Of a stretch of DNA of 64,000 nucleotides, positions 24,501-37,200 are shown in pieces. The DNA is taken from assembly GCF_000003815.2 (NCBI RefSeq), contig NC_049989.1, positions 7,078,734 through 7,142,733 on the forward strand, read 5' to 3'. The notes under the pieces are model-generated. The model was not told the origin of the DNA and made no database searches. It saw only the letters and a list, made by a program, of their open reading frames with translations. Source of the stretch: Branchiostoma floridae. Its lineage: Eukaryota > Chordata > Leptocardii > Amphioxiformes > Branchiostomatidae. Numbering within the stretch: the first letter of the stretch is position 1; the number at the start of each line of letters is the position of its first letter. A program made the translations under genes and the position numbers.

Positions 24501-27500
24501 AACATTGAGTGGCCTTCAGGCCTTGTTACGTGGTGACCATTGAGTAAAAAAAAAAAAAAAAAAAAGCTATATAGTTACATACACATACACAGACATTGTC
24601 ATACTCATGTGTAGCAGCATTTACTAAGTTTCACCTCCAGTATAATCTATCATGCATAGGTCCCTAACACTTGGTCCAATCTCTGATTCAATAAAGTTCT
24701 TTAGCATAAGGTATATGTATGGACAGCCTTTTCTCCTTTTTGTTTACCATGTCCAGTTACATGTCCAGCGAGGCTTAACCGGCATCACTTTCCCCCCATA
24801 CACTGAGCCTGTATACACTATTCGTGGTACTCCCGTCGTTTACGACGGATGAGAGTCTCTGACACCTCGTTCTGACTTCACCCATACACTACTAGTATAC
24901 AATGTACGTACATGTACTATACATGTATGCAATGTCAGTGTATACACTATAGGTACATACCCTGATGATCCTCAGTCAGGTAAACTGGTTGCAGATCACT
25001 TTTACTTTCACCTGTCCTACCTGTCCTCCCAGCAGCAGCTGTCCCTTGATATAAGATAGATGAGTAGGCTTTGCTTGTGTAATCCTTACGTAAGGCCCAC
25101 CTGCTCATGTCATCTAAGAAACACTGTTGTGACATTTAAAGCTTGGCCTGAAGTCAAAACTCACCATGATAGAGGATTTCAAAGTCTTTCATCCCACAGA
25201 TTCAGGTTTTGTAAGATGTTAGGTTGTTGCAATGTTGGCATCAAGAAATCTCCCTGTGGATGCATCAGGCTTGAACTTTCAGTTACATGGTGAGAGAGGG
25301 TATAGTCTTTGCTGGCCAAATAACTGAAGAGTATTAAAGGTCTCTTAACCTGACAATATTTGAGTATATTTGAAGTTTGTATGAAGTTTGTGTAGGATTC
25401 TAATGTTCAGCATGTACCTTGACTTTGTTCTCTGTTTCTGGTGTGGGAAAATGAGGATGTGTTGTTTGTGCTGAAGAATGGACAGAAATCTCTCATCAGA
25501 CCAAAGGTTTTTAGTCTTTTGTTTGAAGGTCATCACTTTGTTATGCTTTTGTATGTATATTACTATAAGGACATATTTTGCATCATTGCAAGCACATCTA
25601 ACATCCAAGGGATGGGGAACAACAAACGTTAAACCGGATAGTGAGTGTGAGTGAGCTATAAAAGAGTTAATTTTTATTCATGAATCAAACATCTGAGTTT
25701 TAGTACATATAATCCCAGCTGATTCTATTGTGTCTTGTTTGAGTATGTGTTGAGTGTGTAATTCTGTTCCAGACGAAGGCATATGAACACATGGACGAGG
25801 AAGACGAGCGGTTGAAGGCTGCCCGACACATCTACGACACCTACATCATGAAGGAGCTGCTGTCATGTTCCCATGTAAGGATCGACAGCTGTCAGCTTTT
25901 CTGTTTTGGCATGGATTTCAGCCTGATTCCTATTAGATGAAGTTAACATTGTATATTGCTGGCTAGAAACTTCCACGTACAACTGCCATGTCTTTTTGCA
26001 TGTTAACTGTATATCTGCTTTCTGAAAATGTTATGTCCAATTTTTCTTTCTTCCTGGCAACTAGTTTGCACAAGCGTTTCGAAGCTGAAATAGATTTTTT
26101 TTTAGATACTGTAAATGCATTTAAGTTTGCAGGGATTTAATTTTGCGGTAGCCGGAAAATTGAGTAATCACAGTGGTTTAAGTTTGCGGTAGCACCATGT
26201 ACTGTAGTCTCTTACTGCCATGGATAAATGTTCATGGTTATTTTAAATTCGCGGTGAAGTGGCCACTGCGAATATTAAACCACTGTGAACATTTCTGCAT
26301 TTACAGTATGAGGATTTATCTATTCCTGTTGCTCGTAAGTAAATAGTATTGAAGCTTTCTGTAGCTTTGACATACATGTAAACAGATTCTGAATCTTGAC
26401 TGCTTGAACGTCTCTGATACTCAGAAATTCTCGGAGAGTGCTGTTGAATATGTGCAAACTCGGCTGCTCAAGCAAGAAGTCCCAGTCGACCTGTTCGAGG
26501 TAAGGCTCCTACGTTAGATGACTTGGTGTGGGTGTCAGTGATTGGACTTTCGATTGCTCACTACCTTAATCAACAGCCCGCTTGGCTTTTCCTTTGCTAG
26601 CTCTGGTGGCCTCATCTTAATCTTAGGTTGATCCCTTCATTGCAACTGGATTATAAGCATACATTTTTTTACATAATGATACTTTGCATTGTTGCATCAG
26701 TTAGTATCTATGGATCTCTCAAGATAATGGTTGGAAAGTAATATTTGGCATTACTGATTTCCCTTTTAACTGCAGCCCTACATTGAAGAGATATGCAACA
26801 GTTTACGAGGAGAAATATTCCAGAAATTCCTAGAAAGGTTAGTTTTGTCATTACTTAGCATTATAACTTAAGCTATTTGCTGCTGATGCTCAATTGCTCT
26901 CTTACATGACATTATTATGTTATAACATGTTAACACTGATACATTTATCATTGACAAGCTGTGGTCACTTCAGTACCTTGGACATAGAATAGCACTTTAC
27001 TTACTTAACTGTAGTTAAAAAGGGATACATCGTATGTAAATGCTTTTGAACTTTGTCAGTATGTAGACAGCTGAGTTGAGATTTTACCTTACTTTTGCAG
27101 TTTTTTTTAATTACAAGAGCTTACTAATATATATATATATATATATTAATTGGACTCTTTGCTTGAGTTCCTAAAAGTACCATGACCACATACTTCTTCT
27201 TCACAGTGAAAAGTACACACGATTCTGTCAGTGGAAAAATTTAGAGCTGAACATCCAGGTAAGAATATATTATATTGTTTACTAAAATGCAATATTACTC
27301 AGTGGGACTGAGCAAAATCTATTTTGTGTATATTTTGGGGGGTACAAGTACCAAGTTGTCTATAGTATATGCACATGATTTTATCAAATAAACACACAAG
27401 GCTGCCTCTGCTTAGCACTCAGCACTTATGATCAAAGAGTTTATTAGTTGAACGCACACCTCCAACAGTCAACTAGCCCCCTGCTATAGTGATTGCACAA

Positions 27501-30500
27501 CTGTGTGGCCCAAGGTCCATAGAAAAAGAGATAGGCACTGCTATATACACTTAAATGGTAGTGTGCAATATATTGGTGTTGTGATGCAAACTTTTCATAA
27601 ATTTATGTAGACAATGACACTGTCCTGCTCTTTTCAGTTAACAATGAACGACTTCAGCGTACACAGAATTATCGGCAGAGGTGGCTTTGGTGAAGTGTAT
27701 GGATGCCGTAAAGCAGACACAGGCAAAATGTAGGTGCACTGCTTTTGCCAGAACCATCATGCATGTTAAACTTAATTAATTTGACAAAAGTATGTACTTG
27801 TTAGAATGTGTGAGCAGAACATGTGAAAGATATTATAAACATCAATAAGGAGATTGTAAATGAAAGTTAATAAGTTTAACAGAAATTTGAAAAATTAACA
27901 AAATGTGCTGGAAAGAATAGAATAAAAGTGACCACAAGGAAATTTATAGTACTTGTTGCAAGACTACTCGTCAATGATTGTTTGGAATGAAGAGTTTCTT
28001 AAGATGATTTCTTTCCTTCTAGGTATGCAATGAAATGCCTGGACAAGAAGAGAATCAAAATGAAGCAGGGAGAGACACTGGCATTGAATGAGCGTATCAT
28101 GTTATCCTTAGTTAGTACGGGGGTGAGTACAAAACTGAAAAGATACATGCCACATGATTATCCTATATACGTATATCATAATGGTACTTGCATGATACAA
28201 TATTGACAACTTCTTCAATATGATTTTCTGTAATGTTAAACCAGTGGTGTTGCTTTAAGACTCTCCAGGCTGTACTACTATACATCTTTGTTTGCATTGT
28301 TACAGTAACTGTTGCACTAAAGGATTACCATTAGAATGAACCTAACCAAGCTTTAGCAATGGTTTACAATACACTTTGCCATTCCTTCCTCATTATTGTA
28401 GATGTCTTAATCATCCACAATATGTTTTGACTATCATGTGATGAGGTTTAATGTACGTATACATGTGCATTTGCTTCTGATCAATCATGGGGTCTCCCAG
28501 CTGTGGTACTATACTGCTAACCAGCCATTCTGGCATCCGCTTATTTTCCTTTCCTTGCTTTTCCTTGGGCTTCGGCAGATGGTAGGGCAGGTAGGACGAC
28601 CTAAGCAGATATTTCACAAGCACCAAAAGTACTAGCATAATATAGTGGAAGGAACAAACCCACATGTTAGCTGTGCTGCACATGTCTCATCATTTCTGTT
28701 GTGGTCTTTCTGCACTTTGTATAAATCTAAAGGAATGTTGAACTACCCAATGCATGCAAGGTTTGATAGGAGTGGGGGGAGGGTTAACAATTGCAATAGG
28801 AGGGCCAGTTTGCGTCAACACTTTGACTACCTTACCTCAAGTTACCTGTCATGTCTTGGGAGTATATATTAAGTAAGTGAATTACAAAGGCCACAGTATT
28901 CAATTTGTGAGGAGTTCACATTAAACGATTGGACCTTCTATCACTGGGACAAGGTTCCATGTCCCAAACTGCATATTTTTCAAATCACTTATTCAAAAAG
29001 TGATCATTATTTTTTTTCAAACATGTCATAATTTGTTCATTGATTTTGTACCAAGTGGGATGTACAAAATGTAGGTAACAGGTAACAGAAGGATATATGA
29101 GTTGTTCTGAACAGGATTTATTTGTTTGATGTTACAATAAGCAGGATGTTTTATAACATGCACCTGGTGTTTGGTATGCACTGCATGATCTGTCTGCTTG
29201 TCACTATTTATAAACATGTATACATTGTACATTGTATATAACCTTTTTGAATGTTTTATGGACATTGAATCTACTGTCTTGGATGCAGTAAACAACTTCA
29301 TTCAATTCATTGCCATTGACATCCATTCCAAAGCATTCTTTTGTGCAAACCCTTTTTAGCTGCAAACACCATGAATTCACTTCAAATTCTGGATATTAAA
29401 GAAAGGTTTCTGATGAAGAAAACCAGAAGGGAATCTTTTCTTTCCCTGCCACTCCTAAGCGTGCATTGATAATATTCCTCACCTTGTAACAACACACTTA
29501 ATTCTTTCCTTATGACTTACACCAGTTTCCTTGAAATGATTGATATTGTTTGTTTTCTTCCAAACTAATGTTTGTTTTCTTCCAAACAAGTACAAAATCC
29601 TGTCCTGTCCACCCCGAGATCAGTAGAGTAGTTCTGATGATGATTTGTGCCCCTACAGGCGGACTCCCCCTTCATAGTGTGCATGACATACGCATTCCAG
29701 ACTCCCGACAAATTGTGCTTCATTCTGGATCTTATGAATGGTAAACCTGCTCCTAGCTTCACTTGTTGCAATACAGATTTTGGGGCAAAAATACAAGAAA
29801 AAAATCTAGAAATAGAGTCACAGGCAGTCCTTCTTGTATATAGAATGTGTTATGATCATAAACATGTTTTGTTGTTGTTCTTTCGCTGAGTGAAGTTTCA
29901 TATTTCAGTAGAAATATATCATAAGTCTTCTTTATTTCTGCAGTAACTTCTGTAGTCAAAGAGGTGTATATATACATTTTTCATATTTGAGTAGACGTTT
30001 GAAATAGTAAGTGACCAAATTAGATGTATAACTTTATTGCACAACAATTGTACAAGGTATAAAGTATGGCATCTACATAACTACAGTTCTATAGCTTAAA
30101 TGTTAAGTGACTGATAGGCAGGGATAGGGCAGATTAGCTGAGAACATTGTCATCCTGTGTTGCTAGGCAGATTAGCTGAGAACATTGTCATCCTGTGTTG
30201 CTAGGCAGATTAGCTGAGAATATTGTCATCCTGTGTTGCTAGGCAGATTAGCTGAGAATATTGTCATCCTGTGTTGCTAGGCAGATTAGCTGAGAACCTT
30301 GTCATCCTGTGTTGCTAGGCAGATTAGCTGAGAACCTTGTCATCCTGTGTTGCTAGGCAGATTAGCTGAGAACCTTGTCATCCTGTGTTGCTAGGCAGAT
30401 TAGCTGAGAACCTTGTCATCCTGTGTTGCTAGGCAGATTAGCTGAGAACCTTGTCATCCTGTGTTGCTAGGCAGATTAGCTGAGAACATTGTTCTCCTGT

Positions 30501-33500
30501 GTTGCTAGGCGGAGACCTTCACTACCACCTGTCCCAGCATGGTGTCTTCACGGAGGGAGAGATGAAGTTCTACGCAGCAGAGATTATCCTGGGGTTAGAG
30601 CACATGCACAGCAGGAGCATCGTGTACAGGGATCTCAAGGTGACTCAGCACTACCCTTATGACCAGTTTCTATAGAAACTGGTCATAGAAGGCTATGTGA
30701 ATATAGAATATGCCCGAGGTACGGCCTGACCGCGGGTAGGATTGCCCAAAGGTCGGGGGGCAATCCAACCTGCAGGAGGGTCGGGACTGAGGGCGATACA
30801 GAACATCCCGTGTTGCATTTTATCTACATCATGGGCCATACCGTAAAATATGGACCTGTCGGAACACCAATATCAAACGTAAATACAGACCAGGTATGAT
30901 ATGACACTACGTACAAGCATGGTCCAATCAAACATTTAACACTGGCATGTTGTCTCTTCTTCCCAGCCTGCCAACATTCTGCTGGATGAACATGGACATG
31001 TCAGAATATCAGACCTGGGTCTGGCTTGTGACTTCTCCAAGAAGAAGCCCCATGCCAGCGTGTGAGTGCAACTTCATGTTCTATTCCATTGGGATAACTA
31101 ACATGAAGCCAAGGTTACCCAACTATCCAAAGGTTTTTGTGGACCTCTACTCTTTGAGGGGGCTCTGTTCCATGTTGGCCATCACACTCATATTCTCCTC
31201 GATATAAATTAATAATAAGAATTAAGCCCATGCCCAGAGGCTAATTGAAAGTACATGGTAGAAACATATGGAACATACATGTGACAATGAATAGTAAGAA
31301 GAGACTACTCAAATACTAGTGTTGGCTATTTCTAAACAGGTTGGGTTTGACTTCTTTTTTGGGAAGCAGAAGAAGACGAAAAGCACCACCATATAAGTGT
31401 AATGCGTTCATTAACAGGTTTAAACGCGGGACCAAAGTTCAACATTCCTTACTTTCTCTTCAAAGAGCTGCAAACACCTCATACCTGATTGTATAGGTCA
31501 GTTTGGGTACTTATTTGTAGAAATGTTGGCCAGTTACTCTCCCAGCAGAAAGGTGAATTATGACAGCTTGCTTTCTTAACGGAAGGGTATGAAGCAGCTG
31601 TTGTTTGATACCACCCTTGGTGCGTGTAAGGACTTCAGAGCATGAATGTGCGTGTTACGCTGCTTCCTAACAATGCCTGTTGTTTCCTCCCAGGGGTACT
31701 CACGGGTACATGGCTCCTGAAGTCTTGGCCAAGGGCCAGGCGTATGACTCGAGTGCAGACTGGTTCTCCCTGGGCTGTATGCTCTTTAAACTACTAAAAG
31801 GGTGAGTTGTAGTGCTAATGTGTTTGCCTAGCCTTGCTGTGCACTGTGTAAAGCTAATAGTCTTTCAGACAGGAGCACTGGGCACAGGTGTGTTAGCTCA
31901 AGTTGATGACTTTACATACAGGGAACATGGAAGGAAACCAATTACAAATTTATGTAACATTCACAGGGAAATGCACTAAAGATAATGATCATACCTGGTA
32001 GGAATGATGGCTGCATTTGGAATAAAAAGGCAACGTCTCCTTAGAGTAACAACTATCAGAATGATTCATAAAATAATTATGGAGAGATATGGAAAAATAA
32101 TGTAGTTTTTGATCAGCTCTTTTTTTCACATGAGGGATACTTTTCATATGATAATCCTTCCACAGATGTGGTAGATCTGATTTATGTTTTTTATACATGT
32201 CAATACTTTCTGCCTGTCATCAACAACTTGTCATCTATTATTGTTGTTAGCCAAGAAATTACAGTGTCTGCGACCACAATAATTGATTGCCTAACAAGAT
32301 ATAGACTGTCCACTCAGATTATGTTTTTTATGTAAAATTGACAAAATAGCTTTATTAGAAGAAGGAACAAACGAAATTTGAATGACCTTGACAATGAATA
32401 AGTTACACTTTTATTATTGACTTATAACTTTGTATAAATTGAAATTGTCTTCATTCATAGTTAAAGTATAAAAGACCTGTTTCTTCCAGATCACTTCAGT
32501 GTCACTGACGAAGGATAGTGGATTCTATCCGAAACGTCTGACCGTTTCCAAAACCATATCCAGTTGCTTGAGTAACTACTTTTTGGTGTATAACTTTGTA
32601 TGTTGTATTTTCTACAGACACAGCCCATTCCGACAGCACAAGACGAAAGACAAACACGAGATTGACAGGATGACCATGACCATGGTAAGGGTAAGCCACT
32701 GCACCTAATAGGTGTTGTCTAACATGGCTGTGATGTGGTTCAAGAGGACTTAAGTTACACCAACATGGCTCCAACTTACTGTCACAAAGTAAAAGTACCT
32801 ACTTGAACTTTTTCTTGGTTCTTGATAGTTTGAAGTCTACTGCAGGGCTTACACATGTATTATTACACGCAGTATGACCAGCCACAATGACAACAAGTTC
32901 ATTTATTTCCCACTGGTTTCTTGATCACAACTGCCTAATAACATTAAAAGACTTACTGCTTTGAGTCATCCAATTGGCCCAGTTACAGACAGATTTCATT
33001 GGGCAAGCTTATCAGCCAATCATATTGCCTCTTAACTGCAGGGCAATGTGATTGGTTAGTACATGAACTAGAATCTGTGGAGTACATTCTGATTGGCTGA
33101 CAGCAGTCCTGTTCTAAAGCTCTCAGATGGGTGGGTACCGTTGAAGGCTGTTTTACCAGGGTCGCTGCTTGTATATTGTGTAATACAAGCTGAAAGCTGT
33201 TAGGAAGGATGCTCCAACTCATACTAGGAAGTTTATTTTGGAGATTAAGAAGAAAATGCTGTTATCGAAATGATATGTTGTGATAATAATAAGCAATATG
33301 CAAATGTATATGCAAAGTAGTTGTGCCCATCAGTGAAAAGTATTATTTTTATGATTGTTCCGGATATCCATGAAGAATATTTTTGCTCACTCCAATATAT
33401 GATCTAATTTTCATTGTATTACTGTCTTTTTGATAATGACCAATTATAGTGATGACTGTTGATTGTTGTTATAACTGTAACGTTACATGTATTATGTATT

Positions 33501-34234
33501 TCATTACTGTTAGTACAACCAAACACAGCCAGGAACTTGCCTGGACTTCAAGCCCTTGGTCTATTACATTGTAGTTACTTTTCCTTTGCTGAAGTACCAT
33601 TGATATGTGTGAATTAGTGGAAGAAGGATTTTGAAAAGTATGATTTATCCTTTACCTTTTGATTATATTTATTATGTTGTATGAAGATACTTGACTCTAA
33701 AATTAATGAGTCTTTCTGAATCCACAATTATTATCTTTCAAAATCTCAAGTGACCAGCTGTTGATTTATAAGTTTGTTTTGTAAGAGCTTGAATGTTTGA
33801 TTGACACCTGTCACCCCAGGATGTGGACCTGCCCGACTCCTTATCCTCGGAGTGCAAGGAACTGCTGGGGGGTTTGCTCAAGAGAGATGTCAACGATAGG
33901 CTCGGCTGCCAAGGGAGAGGGTCAGTGATGGGAGGCTCTAAACAGGCTTCTCTTGGGGTGTAGAAGATGTTTAGATGACCATTCTGTAGAATAGTGTTCA
34001 AGTCCTCTGTAAAATACTTGACTTTGAAACTAGCAGCAGAAAATAGATGTAGCTGTAGGGATGTTTTCAAATGTACGAGGAGGCGATTGCATGCCTAAAA
34101 TTTGTATATATTTATACAATTGTATACAATATATGCTGTACCTTCCCCATACATTTCACCCTAAAAAAGATGACATTCTTATGCAGTTAAAGGCTGTAAA
34201 GATCTGAATCATCTTGTGTAACACTGAGTACTGT

Positions 34235-34270
<36 letters not shown>

Positions 34271-37200
34271 TGTACATGTAATAGCTAAAGAATATTTTCT
34301 GACGTGCAATTTACATGTATTTGACAGAGCTGAGGAGGTGAAGACACTGAGATTTTTCAAGGACATCGATTGGGCCAAAGTGTACCAACTCAAGGTGAGA
34401 CAGTTATTGTGTGCCGTAATGTATAATCATGACTACAATTTAAGCAAAGGGAACACATGTTAAAAACACATGTTAGAAACACAGTATTTAGGGCATTTGT
34501 GTATTGAAACATGTGACAATGTCATTATAGAAATTGCTAAACTTTCTTTCCAACACTAAATTAAACTATAAATTTCGAACAAACTCTGTCGACCTTGTTC
34601 ACAGAATGACCCTCTCTATCTCCAGCAGTGAGGTCAGGAACATGCCACTTTTGCAGGAGGGGGTCATAAGTATCAGAAAGTCTATGTCGCCCCCTGTCTC
34701 TGTTGAGTGTGGGCCGGTGGGCTCTAATGTACACTGCCTCCTTCACTCCTTGCGCGAAGAAATCCTGTTCTGAGTCTAGGATTTTGACAATGTCTTTGTG
34801 GTATGTTCTGTACAGTACCCCCCACCCCTGGTGCCCCCTCGGGGGGAGGTCAATGCTGCAGATGCCTTTGACATTGGGTCATTTGACGAGGAGGACACCA
34901 AAGGCATCAAACTAACGGAGGCTGATCAGGAGCTGTATAAGAACTTTCCACTGGTGGTGTCTGAGAGGTGGCAGCAGGAGATCGCTGGTCAGTGCAAGAT
35001 TGTTTTTCGATTTTCATATGCTGGAAGTTTTACCATTGTTTTCATCAAAAGTTACAGCAAAGTGCACTTCTAACCCAAATCAACAATCACTGTAAAGTTG
35101 TAGAAAATGTACTAGATTTATGTTGTTCCAAGACATCACTGTAATGAATCTGCCTTCGTCTCCAGAAACTGTATACGATGCAGTCAACACTGATGCTGAC
35201 AAGAACGAGGCCAAGAAACGGGCCAAGAAAATGATGGATGAGAAAGGTAAATCAATTGTTCAAAAGTTGTAATTTTTCCATCACTCTGTAGCTCATATTG
35301 CTTGTTTATTCTCTCATTTTCACAAAATGTCAATGCATGATAACTTAAGGTGACTTTGTGTTACACATGCCTTCTATCTTCACAAAAGACAGTAGTTTTC
35401 CCTATGGTGTTGTCTTACTATATGAACCTATCTAAACATAATTAATTGCATATCTGCATGCAATCCTTACATGTTCAAGCCTTTTTTCTAATTAGATGTA
35501 CTGTTGAATTTTTTCTTCCAGTTCATTCCAATGATGCTGAAGATGAGTGATGGAGGTCACTCAAAATGGCCTTAACCGAATCTTCATTTTTCTCCAGCTG
35601 TAGAGATTCAATTGTATTGGAGTATTGTTAACCGGGATGTGTAACCTTTATAAATGCATATGTCTTCTAATCTCTCAGAATATGCAGAGGGGAAAGACTG
35701 CATCATCCACGGCCACCTGCTGAAGCTAGGCGGCCCATTCCTGACCGCCTGGCAGAAGAGGTACTTCTGGCTCTTCCCTAACCGCCTGGAGTGGCAGGGG
35801 GAGGCCGAGAAAGGGGTAAGAGTCAAACCACATCGCAATGTCCTTTCTTGCTGTGTTACTATTTATTTGATTTTATATTGTTATCGATTATTGTTATGTA
35901 TGTACGGGGTTTCCCTCCAGAGATTTTTGAAAAAAGCCAACCAGGCCATATGTACCCCTGGATAAATAAAAATGAACAAACAAACAAACAAAATGTTCTT
36001 TATGTTACAATGATTATTAGACTCAGTATCATTGTAAATTGAACAAAGGGTTAGCTGTAAAAAGAAAATTCACTTAACAGTTTTCTGCACCTATTTCTAT
36101 ATTTTGCTGCTTCTTCAAGTTCACAATTAAAAACAAAAGTAGCAACGAAACAGAAATGTCTGCACCTGTTCAGATGATTTCAAGTACGAGAATATTTAGA
36201 GATTTACAGTAATCTTAACCATGAACATTAGGTTTGACTCTAGGTTGAAATATCAAGTTGGATGTTCTGGTCATGACATGAATGTATAATTGGTTACTTT
36301 TTGGTAGTCAACATTCACCCTGCACATAATTAGAGATGAATACTNNNNNNNNNNNNNNNNNNNNNNNNNNNNNNNNNNNNNNNNNNNNNNNNNNNNNNNN
36401 NNNNNNNNNNNNNNNNNNNNNNNNNNNNNNNNNNNNNNNNNNNNNNNNNNNNNNNNNNNNNNNNNNNNNNNNNNNNNNNNNNNNNNNNNNNNNNNNNNNN
36501 NNNNNNNNNNNNNNNNNNNNNNNNNNNNNNNNNNNNNNNNNNNNNNNNNNNNNNNNNNNNNNNNNNNNNNNNNNNNNNNNNNNNNNNNNNNNNNNNNNNN
36601 NNNNNNNNNNNNNNNNNNNTAATTTATGACTTGCTTTGACTTTTTGTGTATAATATACTCTATGGCTTTATTGTTGACAAGTAGACTGCTATTGTGTGGA
36701 TTGTGTATGACCCTTAATTTCTATGTCATTAAATGTAAAATTCAATATGCATAAATGAACATTAATTTTGGCTGTTTTATGTAAGATTCTGTTTTATGCT
36801 TTTCCAACACTGAGGAAATGATCTTGCAGGTACACACATTGTTGTAAATGTACACATTCTATGACATGCCATATCAGGTTCCAGTTTAGGAACATTCAAA
36901 ATTTTTTCTCCATCATTTTACAATTTCACGAATATTTGGCATGTTATGTTGATAAAAATCAATTCAACTTTAAACAACAATTATGCTTTTTTATTGCTGC
37001 CTATAAAAGAAAAGAAAAAGTATTCAATTTTTGCACAGATTGTACTCAACAAGGAGCCAAAATACATCTTCTGCACTCTGTAAATAAAAAAAACTTTTGA
37101 ACATGATACTGTAAGACTTTTCCTCATGTGAATTCCTGCTTCCCCTTGTACTTGTGATAATTTGCCATGTCCTGATTATTGTTTGTGCTGTGTGCTGTTA

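Larger units (their letters stand above)
22228..25772. other. GRK2 intron 3 (3.5 kb)
   Basis: It holds the SINE at 24076 and a second tRNA-like fragment before it. No exon-like frame beyond chance was seen in the remainder. Confidence 0.8.

Noticed and set aside
30129-30508. CRISPR-like array because of regular repeats
   Set aside because: The units are directly tandem with no unique spacers, in a eukaryotic intron; it is a minisatellite.
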